12,980 nt of DNA, from the NCBI GenBank assembly GCA_964394085.1, contig CAYMWF010000054.1, positions 18,258 to 31,237 on the forward strand, given 5' to 3'. Position 1 is the first letter of the stretch. Every line of letters starts with the position of its first letter. The notes beneath the pieces are model-generated. The model had not been told where the DNA came from, searched no databases, and saw only the letters and a list, made by a program, of their open reading frames with translations. Position numbers and translations under genes: made by a program. Shown piece by piece: positions 6,801-12,980 of the stretch. This DNA is from CAYMWF01 sp964394085 [NCBI: uncultured Gemmatimonadota bacterium]. Its GTDB lineage: Bacteria > GCA-2686955 > CAYMWF01.

Positions 6801-9159
6801 CGCCGAAAAGCTCGGGTATGACAGGGGAGTCGCCTGGATGCTTCAGAATACCGGCTGCATCTATTTCGAGCTCGGCCTGCCGGACGAGGCGCAGGATTGC
6901 CTCGAGCGGAGCCTCAGGATCTTCAGGCTGGAAGGAGATGTCCTCGATGCCGGAATCGCACACGGCAGCCTCGGCAAGAACCAGCTTCTCAAGGGTTCTT
7001 ACGAGCGCGCCAGGATGCACTTCGAAAAAGCGGTCGAAATCAACGCCGGGCTGAAGAGGGTCTATTCCGAAATCGACAACCTCGTCTGGCTCGCATCAAC
7101 CTTGCAACAGGCGGGCGATACCGAAAATTCCCTCGCACTCCTCGAAAAAATCGATGAACGGCTCGACGAGGCCGGGGACGAGGACGGGCTCCACCGCATA
7201 CTGCCCCGCATATACAGAAGCCTGAACCTGCTGGAACTCGGGAAAGTCTCTGAAAGCTACCGGTTCTCCAGGGAGGCCGTGACAATTCTCGAACGCAATC
7301 AGAACCGGGTTTTCATGCCGGAGGCGGTGTGGTACCTCCACAGCAGGATAGCGTCGAGATACGAAAGCGAAATCGAATGGAATCGCCCGGGAGCGACGTC
7401 GGCCGACATCCGGGAGAGAGAGAGCACGAAATTTCTTGAAAGAGCTTATGAACGGGCCGCGCACGTCGCCTCCCTGATGAGCGACCCCGTCCTGAAACGC
7501 GCCTACTGCGAAAAAAGTCTGTATCCGTCGAATATTTTCAAGGAGTACAGGATTTTGAACCGTGAAACCGAACCGGAAAAGTTCCTCGGGATGCCGTCCC
7601 TGAAGGCGCTCTACGACATATCGAGCAACATCAACTCGACCCTGGATCCGGAGATCCTGCTGACCAGGATCCTCACCCTGGCCGTGGATACGCTCCGGGC
7701 CGAGAGGGGGCTCCTGGCGCTGGTGAACGACTCAGGCGAGCTCGAAGTCAGGACCGCCGTGGGGCTGGCGGATGATTCCCTCGAGGATGCCCGCGAAGTG
7801 AGCCTGAGCACCCTGAAAGATGTAAGCGGAACCTCGCGCCCCATCCTGGTTACCGGCGCCTTCGACGACGAGAGGTTCCGGAACCGGCGGAGCATCGTCA
7901 ATCTCAGGATATCCTCGATCCTGGCCGTTCCCCTGGCCAGCAGGGGCAAGCCGGCGGGGGTGGTCTACCTCGACAGGCGGGCCGTGGAGAACCCGTTCAC
8001 CCCGGAGGATCTCGCTTTCCTCGAGGCTTTCTCCAACCTGGCCGCCGTGGCCCTCGACAACGCCAGGATGCACGAGGAGCTGAAAAGGGAGAACATTTCC
8101 CTCAAAACCGAGGTCCGCGACAAGTTCAGGTTCGAAAGGCTGATAGGCGTGAGCGCCAGCATGCAGGCGGTCTACAGGGCGATGGAGGCCGCCATGCGTT
8201 CCGATGCCGCCGTTCTCGTGGACGGAAAGAGCGGGACGGGCAAGGAGCTGGTGGCGAGCGCCATCCATCACAACGGGCTGAGGCGGGAGGGGAAGTTCCT
8301 TCCCGTGGACTGCGGCGCCATACCGGAATCGCTGCTGGAGTCGGAGCTTTTCGGCCATGCGAGAGGAGCTTTCACCGGGGCGGCGACCAGCAAGAGGGGA
8401 CTTTTCGAAGACGCTTCCGGCGGAACGCTGTTTCTGGATGAGATCGGGAACACATCCCCCTCGTTCCAGGCTCGACTCCTCCGGGTTCTGCAGGAGGGAG
8501 AGGTGCGCCGCCTCGGCGAATCGCTCATCAGGAAGGTCGACGTCAGGGTGATCGCCGCGACCAACGTGGATCTGGAGGAGCGGCTGCGCGACGGAACCTT
8601 CCGGGAGGATCTTTACTACAGGTTGAACGTTTTCAATATTCAGCTTCCCGATTTGCGGGAGCGGCTCGAGGATATCCCTCTGCTCGCGGAGTTTTTCCTC
8701 GAAAAGGCCGGAAAGCGGCTGAAGGAACCGGTGAGAACGCTCTCGAGGGAAGCGGTCGAGGTCTTGTCGCTGTATCCATGGCCCGGCAACATCCGCGAGC
8801 TCGAAAACGAGATGGAGCGGATCACCGCTTTCGGAACGGACAGGAGGATGATCGAATCCGCGGATCTTCACCCCAGGATACTCGAAGGCGCCGGAAAGCC
8901 GGTTCCCGCCGCTCCGTCGGGCGGGAAGTCCGGAGAGCCGGGTCCGCCGGGGCAGAGCCGCGGCGCCGCGACGGGGGCTCATCTGCCCGAATGGCTTCTC
9001 GATGAGGAGACCCGCCCGTTCGACGAGCTGGAAGAATGGTATATTACCTGGGTTTACGAGAAGCTGGGGCAAAACAAAGTCAGGACGGCGGAGGTTCTCG
9101 GTCTCAGCCGCTCCACCCTGCAGCGGCGGTTCAAGGAGATTGAGGGGCGAAGCGCCTGA
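3859..9159 (+). CDS. Ser/Thr kinase-ATPase-TPR-GAF-sigma54 activator fusion protein
   Basis: A 1766-residue cytosolic regulator joining an eukaryotic-like kinase to a complete sigma54 activator. The kinase (~7-275) has GSGSAG (14-19), Lys36, Glu54, catalytic HGDLKPPN (Asp138, Asn143), DFG (162-164) and APE (185-187). The HRD arginine is Gly, so it is a non-RD kinase. A STAND/AAA_16-like ATPase follows, with Walker A GETGTGKS (328-335), acidic VVYEDIH (~451-458) and the typical GNPLFLQEY (~578). TPR-like helices span ~720-1190, with a helical stretch to ~1240. GAF is ~1245-1410. The sigma54 AAA+ (~1425-1650) has GKSGTGKE (1456-1463), intact GAFTGA (1503-1508), Walker B LFLDE (Asp1527, Glu1528) and the REDLYYRL arginine region (~1582-1589). 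A Gly/Pro-rich linker leads to a Fis-type HTH (~1720-1760). No receiver domain or membrane segment is seen. There is no Shine-Dalgarno, fitting a leaderless start; MKIEDRY is a natural kinase N-terminus. Likely target: the divergent sigma54 promoter. Confidence 0.95.
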   Translation: MKIEDRYMVIQELGSGSAGTVYKVRDLLEDRILALKLFTGDPEERENVETLGNEFKLLSGLDHPNLVKVRDFAVDSKGMPFFTMDFVDGSNILEYIRSSGFPEPHGDWDAGIALLYKLSFQIGEALAVIHSRALVHGDLKPPNILVSGRGGPEPVPAARLLDFGLSRMITAPPSRMLSGTLEYMAPEFFFGEPLHKGSDMYALGVILYELLTGKYPVSGKNPAEILQAHASGSYPAPGTLEPRIDSRLESLILRLLSPNPLDRCADGFEFLMALSDLSGIGCRTIKGAHVRNLVPGGRFAGRKKEKNRLKQLFEAASKGSNCFALISGETGTGKSRLASDLKARAQLSGARVITATSSGTGFMKDVTAVVEQAVMILGRDHPSVQKHVREISAVAPWLADSASSDSASIDPSEKRPGGQRRMTPQPVKESHRILRAVSDLLFKAADEVTTFVVYEDIHLAGSLASELIIHLGRLILSAGPADATAETADPPSLACDTGEETRKGGGLFILATCDTDRGESATIKDEIIAELGEKQRFLRLDLEPLSEDETGEYLLGLLRGNPAEIERVTRHIHETTGGNPLFLQEYVKLLVEEEKFLFSGNGFRAKADLLFDRVTPVSLGEALSHRLAGLSFEETEVLRVLSVCGFSGSLDIPLSLLQAPAYELNKALKNLEAARLIQMSKDGYEFASGFIMDTVYASIPDSGRKRLHLAAGSRIEDLSGAVPGIHSELLAYHFSRTGEPKRGMKYLEEAGRKLERAGALLEAEGYFARAVDFLDLDDTIPAGEKLRKKFDLQHARTVILDQAGRRREQEESVRVLAEIARELDDPECEIARLMEEIIYFGRIPKLEKALEITLKGIAFAERHGLQRQELRIKLMRASLLHKRLDFKNHLALIREVLPIARELGFKDEEANARLQLGFSQVPGEAVDHEANIAEFNRAAEIFAELNAESSLVTVYMNLGNSCFSLKKYEQAIKTYGRGIELAEKLGYDRGVAWMLQNTGCIYFELGLPDEAQDCLERSLRIFRLEGDVLDAGIAHGSLGKNQLLKGSYERARMHFEKAVEINAGLKRVYSEIDNLVWLASTLQQAGDTENSLALLEKIDERLDEAGDEDGLHRILPRIYRSLNLLELGKVSESYRFSREAVTILERNQNRVFMPEAVWYLHSRIASRYESEIEWNRPGATSADIRERESTKFLERAYERAAHVASLMSDPVLKRAYCEKSLYPSNIFKEYRILNRETEPEKFLGMPSLKALYDISSNINSTLDPEILLTRILTLAVDTLRAERGLLALVNDSGELEVRTAVGLADDSLEDAREVSLSTLKDVSGTSRPILVTGAFDDERFRNRRSIVNLRISSILAVPLASRGKPAGVVYLDRRAVENPFTPEDLAFLEAFSNLAAVALDNARMHEELKRENISLKTEVRDKFRFERLIGVSASMQAVYRAMEAAMRSDAAVLVDGKSGTGKELVASAIHHNGLRREGKFLPVDCGAIPESLLESELFGHARGAFTGAATSKRGLFEDASGGTLFLDEIGNTSPSFQARLLRVLQEGEVRRLGESLIRKVDVRVIAATNVDLEERLRDGTFREDLYYRLNVFNIQLPDLRERLEDIPLLAEFFLEKAGKRLKEPVRTLSREAVEVLSLYPWPGNIRELENEMERITAFGTDRRMIESADLHPRILEGAGKPVPAAPSGGKSGEPGPPGQSRGAATGAHLPEWLLDEETRPFDELEEWYITWVYEKLGQNKVRTAEVLGLSRSTLQRRFKEIEGRSA

Positions 9160-9198
9160 GAATCATGCGGGTTCCGGCGGGGAGGGGGAGCCGGGCCG

Positions 9199-10596
9199 TC
9201 ACCGAACCTCGGCGAACCGCCTGTCCCGCGCCTCGAGCAGGCCATCCCCGCTGAGCAGCAGCGTGAAGCTGTAGAAGCCGGGCCGGACGGCTGTTTCGGG
9301 AAGGACGAACGAAAGATCCGCCTCGATTTCTTCGCCCGGCTCGAGAAAAACAGGTTCCCCCGGCTCCAGAACCAGGCGGTGCGGATCCGGTCCCGCCGCC
9401 CTCAACTCCGCCGAGTCGAATGCTTCCGGTTCAACATCCGTATTTCCAATGACGGCCCCAACGGTATAACTCATGCCACGGATTATTATTGAGGGGAAAC
9501 CTTCGAGTAATACTTCAAGTCCGCCGTCATCCCGCTCGTCGGCTCCGATGTCGGGTTTCGAGCCCCTCGGCCTGATATCCCCGTCCGCGTCGAGCTGCGC
9601 GAAGAGCGCTCCCCCGGCTTCGGCGCAGGGTGAGCCGTCGCCGAGGTGATAATCGCCGGGCAGGATAAACAGCGGATCCGCGTCGATGTTGCCCTCACCC
9701 GGCCAGCCCCCCGAAACATCGCAGAACGTCACCTGAGAGCTCCCCGAGAAATCGACGATCTCGTCCGGTGAATTGCTCCAGATTATCGAATTCGCCGCCG
9801 TAAAAACGGCAGAAGCGGAAGACCCGTGCACGCCGCCGCCCGATACCGAGGCTTCGTTGTCGATAACCGTGCAGTTCAAGATCAGGGGAGACCCGTACGC
9901 GGAGCACCTGATGCCCGCCCCGGATGACGCGGAGTTCCCCTTTACCACGCAGCTCGAAACCAGGCTCTCCGAATAATAGAGATAGATGCCGCCGCCGAAG
10001 CTGTGAGCGGTGTTGTCCTCGAATAGACACCGGTCGATAACCGGGTCGCTCCTGTAGCAGGCGATGCCGCCGCCGAAACCGGCTTCGTTTCCGCTTGCGC
10101 GGCACCGGGTGATCAGCGGGTCGGACCCGGCCCGGCAGTCCAGCCCGCCGCCGTCGTGTTCCGCAACGCACCCGGTGAACCGGCAGTCCGTTATACGGGG
10201 CGAGGCACCTTCCAGGGAGATGCCGGCGCCGTATCCCGCCGAACCGTTGCGTATGGTGAAGCCGTTGATCGATGTCCGGTAATCCTCGCCCGTGTGAAAG
10301 CGGACGCCCGGGCCCAGAAATCCGCAATCGATTACCGTGCTTTCTGAGCCGGATTCGGAGCGGAGTCTTATCCGCTTGCCCGAAAAATCGAGGTTCATGT
10401 TTCCTTCGCCGGAATAGCTGCCCTCCGCCACCAGGACGAGATCCCCGTCCTTCGCCGCGTCGAGGGCTTCCTGGATCACCTGAAAATCTCCGGGCACCCG
10501 GATGGTGGCGGGTTCGGCCGGCGCGGTCGCAAGCAGAAAACAGAGGCTGAACATCGTTAAAAAATATTTAGAGGACCCGGCCGGATCGAGTTTCAA
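9199..10596 (-). CDS. Secreted right-handed parallel beta-helix protein
   Basis: An exported repeat protein, 465 residues from the TTG at 10596. I chose this start because GGAG lies six bases upstream and it leads into a short signal peptide (KLDPAGSSKYFLTMF..., cleavage near APAEPA). The same frame is open to a GTG at 10680 and passes an ATG at 10629, but neither has a ribosome site. After the signal comes the common opening 'IRVPGDFQVIQEALDAAKDGD', then about five beta-helix coils, each near 23 residues with Cys at the turn and an N-x-A-x(3-4)-GGGI pattern, then 'NIDADPLF', 'GDYHLGDGSPCAEAG' and 'PDIGADE'. This is the usual layout of pectate-lyase-like surface proteins in FCB-type candidate phyla. 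An Ig-like domain occupies the last ~100 residues. No lyase catalytic set is evident, so polysaccharide binding or a structural role is as likely as cleavage. It converges on the kinase gene with a 39-bp gap and no visible terminator. Confidence 0.88.
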   Translation of the reverse strand: MKLDPAGSSKYFLTMFSLCFLLATAPAEPATIRVPGDFQVIQEALDAAKDGDLVLVAEGSYSGEGNMNLDFSGKRIRLRSESGSESTVIDCGFLGPGVRFHTGEDYRTSINGFTIRNGSAGYGAGISLEGASPRITDCRFTGCVAEHDGGGLDCRAGSDPLITRCRASGNEAGFGGGIACYRSDPVIDRCLFEDNTAHSFGGGIYLYYSESLVSSCVVKGNSASSGAGIRCSAYGSPLILNCTVIDNEASVSGGGVHGSSASAVFTAANSIIWSNSPDEIVDFSGSSQVTFCDVSGGWPGEGNIDADPLFILPGDYHLGDGSPCAEAGGALFAQLDADGDIRPRGSKPDIGADERDDGGLEVLLEGFPSIIIRGMSYTVGAVIGNTDVEPEAFDSAELRAAGPDPHRLVLEPGEPVFLEPGEEIEADLSFVLPETAVRPGFYSFTLLLSGDGLLEARDRRFAEVR

Positions 10597-10634
10597 AACA
10601 GACTCCAGGACAAACGTAAAGACGAACATCTGGA

Positions 10635-10663
10635 ATTGTAGCCCCGATTCGGCGGCAGCGCAA
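10635..10663 (-). promoter_or_regulatory. Possible sigma70 promoter of the beta-helix gene
   Basis: On the minus strand, TTGCGC (10663-10658) and TACAAT (10640-10635) are separated by 17 bases. The -10 is good and the -35 is poor. Transcription from about 10628 would leave a leader of roughly 32 bases before the TTG at 10596 and would exclude the upstream GTG. This supports the chosen start, but the promoter is unproven. Confidence 0.35.
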
Positions 10664-10685
10664 ACCGTCGTTGTCTTCACTATGC

Positions 10686-10714
10686 TTGACAGCCTGCGTT
10701 GCGCGTGCTAGTCA
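10686..10714 (+). promoter_or_regulatory. Possible promoter of the small membrane protein gene
   Basis: A perfect TTGACA (10686-10691) is followed after 17 bases by TAGTCA, a poor -10, but with an upstream TGC that resembles an extended -10 (TGCTA). Transcription would start near 10721, just ahead of the AAGGAG at 10728-10733. Confidence 0.35.
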
Positions 10715-10739
10715 GTGGAATGCAGCGAAGGAGCGTGCG

Positions 10740-10928
10740 ATGCAGGTGCTTTACCTTCTATCGATAGTTGCCGGATTCGTGCTGATGATTCTCGGCTTCA
10801 GGAGCTTTACCGTCGAGGCCCGGGCCACTCCCAGGGGCCGGATGTTCGGCGCCGTAGAGCTTCTCGCGGGACTCGTGCTCACCTTCGGGGGCATTCTCCT
10901 TTACAATGTGCCGGGCTTTTTCGGCTGA
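10740..10928 (+). CDS. Small two-helix membrane protein of unknown function
   Basis: A 62-residue hydrophobic protein. The frame is open further upstream, but the ATG at 10740 is preceded by AAGGAG with six bases between and gives a sensible N-terminus. Two membrane helices are visible: about residues 3-21 (VLYLLSIVAGFVLMILGF) and 38-56 (AVELLAGLVLTFGGILLY). They are joined by a short loop with three Arg and one Glu (RSFTVEARATPRGR). By the positive-inside rule the loop should face the cytoplasm. It resembles many small uncharacterised inner-membrane proteins and I cannot assign a family. It is 88 bp upstream of the macrodomain gene on the same strand, so co-transcription is possible but not shown. 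Confidence 0.75.
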   Translation: MQVLYLLSIVAGFVLMILGFRSFTVEARATPRGRMFGAVELLAGLVLTFGGILLYNVPGFFG

Positions 10929-11016
10929 TATTCTTCAATCTGAATTTTTAAAAAACACCGACAGAGTTTAACTTGTTCAAGCAGGATGCTGACAGTCATT
11001 TACCCGGGAGAAACCG

Positions 11017-11562
11017 ATGCAGGTGCGGATTGGAAAGACAGTAATCGAAATCGTCCAGGGTGATATCGTCGCCCAGGATACCGATGCGGTGGTGAATGCG
11101 GCCAACAATTACCTCTGGATGGGTTCGGGAGTGGCCGGGGCCATCAAGGCGGCGGGGGGAGAGGCCATCGAGGAGGAGGCGACTTCCCAGGGGCCGATAC
11201 CGGTCGGGAGTTCCGTGATCACCGGGGCGGGGGAGCTGCCCGCCCGATTCGTCATCCATGCGGCCGGGATGGGGCAGGATCTGAAAACGGATGAGGATAA
11301 CATCCGCAAGGCCGTTACCAGTGCAATGGAACTCGCTGTTGAAAGAAAGCTGGAGTCGATGGCGTTTCCTGCCATCGGCACGGGTGTCGGCGTCTTCCCT
11401 CTGCAGAAGGCCGCCCATATCATGCTGGATGCCGCTCTCGAGCTCCTGCTCGAGTCGGTGGGATCGGACGGGATGTCTCTCAAACTGGTTCGGTTCGTGC
11501 TTTTCGACGAAGAGACATTCACGGCGTTCCGCTCGGAGCTTGCCAGGCGTTTCTCCTCGTAA
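11017..11562 (+). CDS. Macrodomain protein (ADP-ribose binding or hydrolysing)
   Basis: A 181-residue stand-alone macrodomain covering the whole protein. The ATG at 11017 has GGGAG six bases upstream. Family motifs are clear: the N-terminal 'VQGDIVAQDTDAVVNAANN' (Asp16 near the adenine, Asn27 and Asn30-31 near the distal ribose), the glycine-rich 'MGSGVAGAIKAAGG' (35-48), 'PIPVGSSVITGAGELPARFVIHAAG', and the phosphate-binding loop 'PAIGTGVGVFP'. The overall pattern is close to archaeal AF1521-type and other prokaryotic stand-alone macrodomains. These bind ADP-ribose, and some remove ADP-ribose from proteins or nucleic acids or deacetylate O-acetyl-ADP-ribose; which activity applies here cannot be read from sequence. 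No ADP-ribosyltransferase partner is visible in the window. It converges on thioredoxin with a 17-bp gap. Confidence 0.94.
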   Translation: MQVRIGKTVIEIVQGDIVAQDTDAVVNAANNYLWMGSGVAGAIKAAGGEAIEEEATSQGPIPVGSSVITGAGELPARFVIHAAGMGQDLKTDEDNIRKAVTSAMELAVERKLESMAFPAIGTGVGVFPLQKAAHIMLDAALELLLESVGSDGMSLKLVRFVLFDEETFTAFRSELARRFSS

Positions 11563-11579
11563 GGTCCGCGTTTTTATCT

Positions 11580-11909
11580 CTAAAGAAGAGCCTTCACTTT
11601 TTCGTCGAATTTATCGTAAGGCATGTTGCCGATAAGCTGGTCTTTCTTCTCTCCATCCTTGAAGAACAGGGTCGTCGGGATGCTGCGAACCCCGTACTTC
11701 GCGCCGAGTCCCTGGTTCTGATCAACATTCACCTTGGCTATCCGCACCTGGCCTGCGTACGTCTCTGCGAGCCGTTCAAGGGTCGGTGCCAGGGCAAGGC
11801 ACGGGCCGCACCACTGGGCCCACAGGTCGACCACTATGATTCCTTCGCCTTTGATTACTTTTTCGTCAAAATCGGCTTCGTTCACTTCAAAGATATATTC
11901 TCCTGCCAT
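11580..11909 (-). CDS. trxA: Thioredoxin
   Basis: A 109-residue classical cytosolic thioredoxin, the usual length for the family. The active site is WCGPC with Cys34 and Cys37. The buried acid (Asp28, equivalent to Asp26 of E. coli), Pro42 and the cis-proline (Pro78 in SIPTT) are all present. There is no signal peptide or membrane segment. It passes electrons, normally from thioredoxin reductase, to ribonucleotide reductase, peroxiredoxins and other disulfides; no reductase gene is seen nearby. The ATG at 11909 is preceded by AGGAGGAG with six bases between, a strong ribosome site. I see no convincing promoter upstream; the only -10-like TATAAA (minus strand, near 12020) lacks a -35. Confidence 0.97.
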   Translation of the reverse strand: MAGEYIFEVNEADFDEKVIKGEGIIVVDLWAQWCGPCLALAPTLERLAETYAGQVRIAKVNVDQNQGLGAKYGVRSIPTTLFFKDGEKKDQLIGNMPYDKFDEKVKALL

Positions 11910-12040
11910 CTGATTCTCCTCCTGATCAATGGTGTCGACGCATCCATGTTGTCGGCGCCGTCAGCACGAATTGGACGCTCCTTATCGATTTACGATACAG
12001 TGCCCGGGTCGTTCCTTTTATACCTTTAATCCGGGCGGCA

Positions 12041-12082
12041 CGAAAGAAAAAAGGGGCCGGAAACGCCGTCCCCCGTTTTTTC
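12041..12082 (-). terminator. Bidirectional terminator after the ferredoxin gene
   Basis: Six A (12047-12052) and GGGG (12053-12056) face CCCC (12071-12074) and six T (12076-12081), with a partly paired GC-rich interior. On the minus strand the hairpin is followed by TTTTTTC, so it should end transcription from the ferredoxin gene, whose stop is about 55 bp upstream. On the plus strand a TTTTTTC tract also follows, so it can work both ways. It separates the ferredoxin and thioredoxin transcripts. Confidence 0.8.
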
Positions 12083-12134
12083 AAATTCTTCTGCCGCATC
12101 CGCCTGATAACCGGCGGAGGGAACCCAAAATTCC

Positions 12135-12380
12135 CTACGCGTGCAGGGCGTTGTATTTTTCCATGAGCTGATCCTGGCTTTCCCGCCGGTCGGGGTCGGG
12201 AATAATAGAATCAGTCGGGCATACGCCTACGCACTGCGGCTCGTCGAATGCGCCCACGCACTCGGTGCATTTTTCGTGGTCGATCTCGAAGAGTTCGTCG
12301 CCTTCGGTGATGGCTTCATTCGGGCATTCAGGTTCGCATGCGCCGCACAAGATGCATTCTTCAGTCACTATCAATGCCAT
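12135..12380 (-). CDS. 2[4Fe-4S] ferredoxin, YfhL-like
   Basis: An 81-residue bacterial-type dicluster ferredoxin. The first cluster motif is [12 protein letters not shown] (CxxCxxCxxxCP). The second is [18 protein letters not shown], with the eight-residue insertion between its second and third Cys (CxxC-x8-CxxxCP) that is typical of the YfhL / Allochromatium-type group. These have low-potential clusters and serve as small electron carriers; the partner enzyme is not in the window. The C-terminal 20 or so residues ([17 protein letters not shown]) form a short predicted helix, also usual in this group. The ATG at 12380 has AGGAGG eight bases upstream. A weak promoter is possible on the minus strand (TTGAAC 12431-12426, 16 bases, TATCTA 12409-12404). 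It is a monocistronic unit with its own terminator at 12041-12082. Confidence 0.95.
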   Translation of the reverse strand: MALIVTEECILCGACEPECPNEAITEGDELFEIDHEKCTECVGAFDEPQCVGVCPTDSIIPDPDRRESQDQLMEKYNALHA

Positions 12381-12606
12381 GTTATCTGCCTCCTGTAAGT
12401 CGATAGATAAATAACCGTTTCATCGGTTCAAGGGAAAATCCGTTCAATCCGATTCATCTAAATCGTCACCCGGTTCCGTCCCGCAAACCACCATCCGCGC
12501 AAGAACTTGTGGTATGTAGCGAGTCGGCGGGCAAACGACAGGTCACTTAGTTAAACCCGGCGTCCGCGAATGTCAAGAAAAAAACCGGCGGAGCCCCCAA
12601 ATTGCC

Positions 12607-12635
12607 TTGACACGGTTCGGACCGGTGGATATATT
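12607..12635 (+). promoter_or_regulatory. Sigma70 promoter of tRNA-Phe
   Basis: TTGACA (12607-12612), a 17-base spacer and TATATT (12630-12635), with the start expected near 12642, ten bases before the mature tRNA. The sequence after the -10 (CACGCACCCC) is C-rich, as is common for stable RNA promoters. The hexamers are identical to those of the kinase-regulator promoter at 3823-3851. Confidence 0.88.
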
Positions 12636-12651
12636 CACGCACCCCAACGAA

Positions 12652-12727
<76 letters not shown>

Positions 12728-12980
12728 CGTTTCCCCCGGTCATTCCATAATTTTGATGAAAGTCGTTATGATGCAAAGGGTTTTGGCTTTGGACAGGCTG
12801 GCAAGGGAGTGCCTTCCCTCCCTGAGGAGCACGCTGCGTCATCCGGCTCCGCTAATCCCTCGCTACGGGAAGCGCTGAAACTCGCTGTTCCCTTCCCGCA
12901 CTGCTCGCGCCTGCTCGCAGCTTCCCGCCCCACCGCAGCTCAAACATCAGCGCTTCTGATCCTCCGCTCGGGAAAGTGTC
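12728..12980. repeat. Non-coding, repeat-rich tail after tRNA-Phe
   Basis: No credible gene is present; the only open frame starts inside the tRNA and has no ribosome site. The sequence carries many short internal repeats: AAGCGCTGA (12870-12878) against TCAGCGCTT (12947-12955) as a perfect 9-bp inverted pair, TGCTCGC twice between 12902 and 12918, and several copies of TTCCCGC or its complement. This texture suggests a dispersed intergenic repeat or degenerate structured element next to a tRNA. Its copy number cannot be judged from one window, and it may continue past the edge. Confidence 0.4.

Noticed and set aside
5770-9072. Minus-strand open frames of 416 and 446 codons inside the kinase-activator gene
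   Set aside because: They are antisense to well-conserved TPR, GAF and sigma54-AAA+ segments, have no domain motifs, and result from few stops in the opposite frame of GC-rich sequence.
9160-9198. Possible terminator between the convergent kinase and beta-helix genes
   Set aside because: The gap is GC-rich but shows no stable hairpin followed by a T tract on either strand.

Overview
The window is a GC-rich stretch of bacterial chromosome from what looks like an uncultured or candidate-phylum bacterium of the FCB / Krumholzibacteriota-Eisenbacteria-Latescibacteria type. I infer this from the gene styles. There are two large secreted repeat proteins: an Asp-box plus FG-GAP propeller protein with a C-terminal Ig-like domain containing 'WTDVILPNGTTYP', and a right-handed beta-helix protein ending in 'PDIGADE'. 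There is also a very long kinase-ATPase-TPR-GAF-sigma54 regulator. No gene fixes the taxon, so the placement is tentative.

Layout. Positions 1-442 hold no gene. They carry a cluster of similar 16-bp dyads (two strong, two weak) and a minus-strand terminator. Positions 443-3502 (minus) encode a 1019-residue secreted propeller protein. Positions 3503-3858 are a compact divergent control region. Positions 3859-9159 (plus) encode a 1766-residue one-piece signalling protein: Ser/Thr kinase, STAND-like ATPase, TPRs, GAF, sigma54-activating AAA+ and Fis-type HTH. It converges on a secreted beta-helix protein gene (9199-10596, minus). After that come a 62-residue two-helix membrane protein (10740-10928, plus), a macrodomain protein (11017-11562, plus), thioredoxin (11580-11909, minus), a bidirectional terminator, a 2[4Fe-4S] ferredoxin (12135-12380, minus), tRNA-Phe(GAA) with its own strong promoter (12652-12727, plus), and a non-coding repeat-like tail to the window end.

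How the parts fit. The most notable unit is 3502-3859. The minus-strand secreted-protein gene is preceded by a near-consensus sigma54 promoter (TGGTACG-N4-TTGC, 3612-3598). The divergent gene encodes a protein with an intact GAFTGA loop, both nucleotide-binding motifs of a sigma54 activator, and a Fis-type HTH. Between them are three direct repeats of about 20 bp at 40-44 bp spacing. They lie roughly 145-250 bp upstream of the predicted sigma54 start, where enhancer sites are expected, and the last overlaps the -35 box of the regulator's own sigma70 promoter. This suggests a self-contained switch: an eukaryotic-like kinase/GAF sensor fused to its transcription output, driving an exported beta-propeller protein and possibly repressing itself. 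The regulator's sigma70 promoter is placed so that its mRNA would be leaderless. Thioredoxin, ferredoxin and tRNA-Phe are ordinary housekeeping genes.
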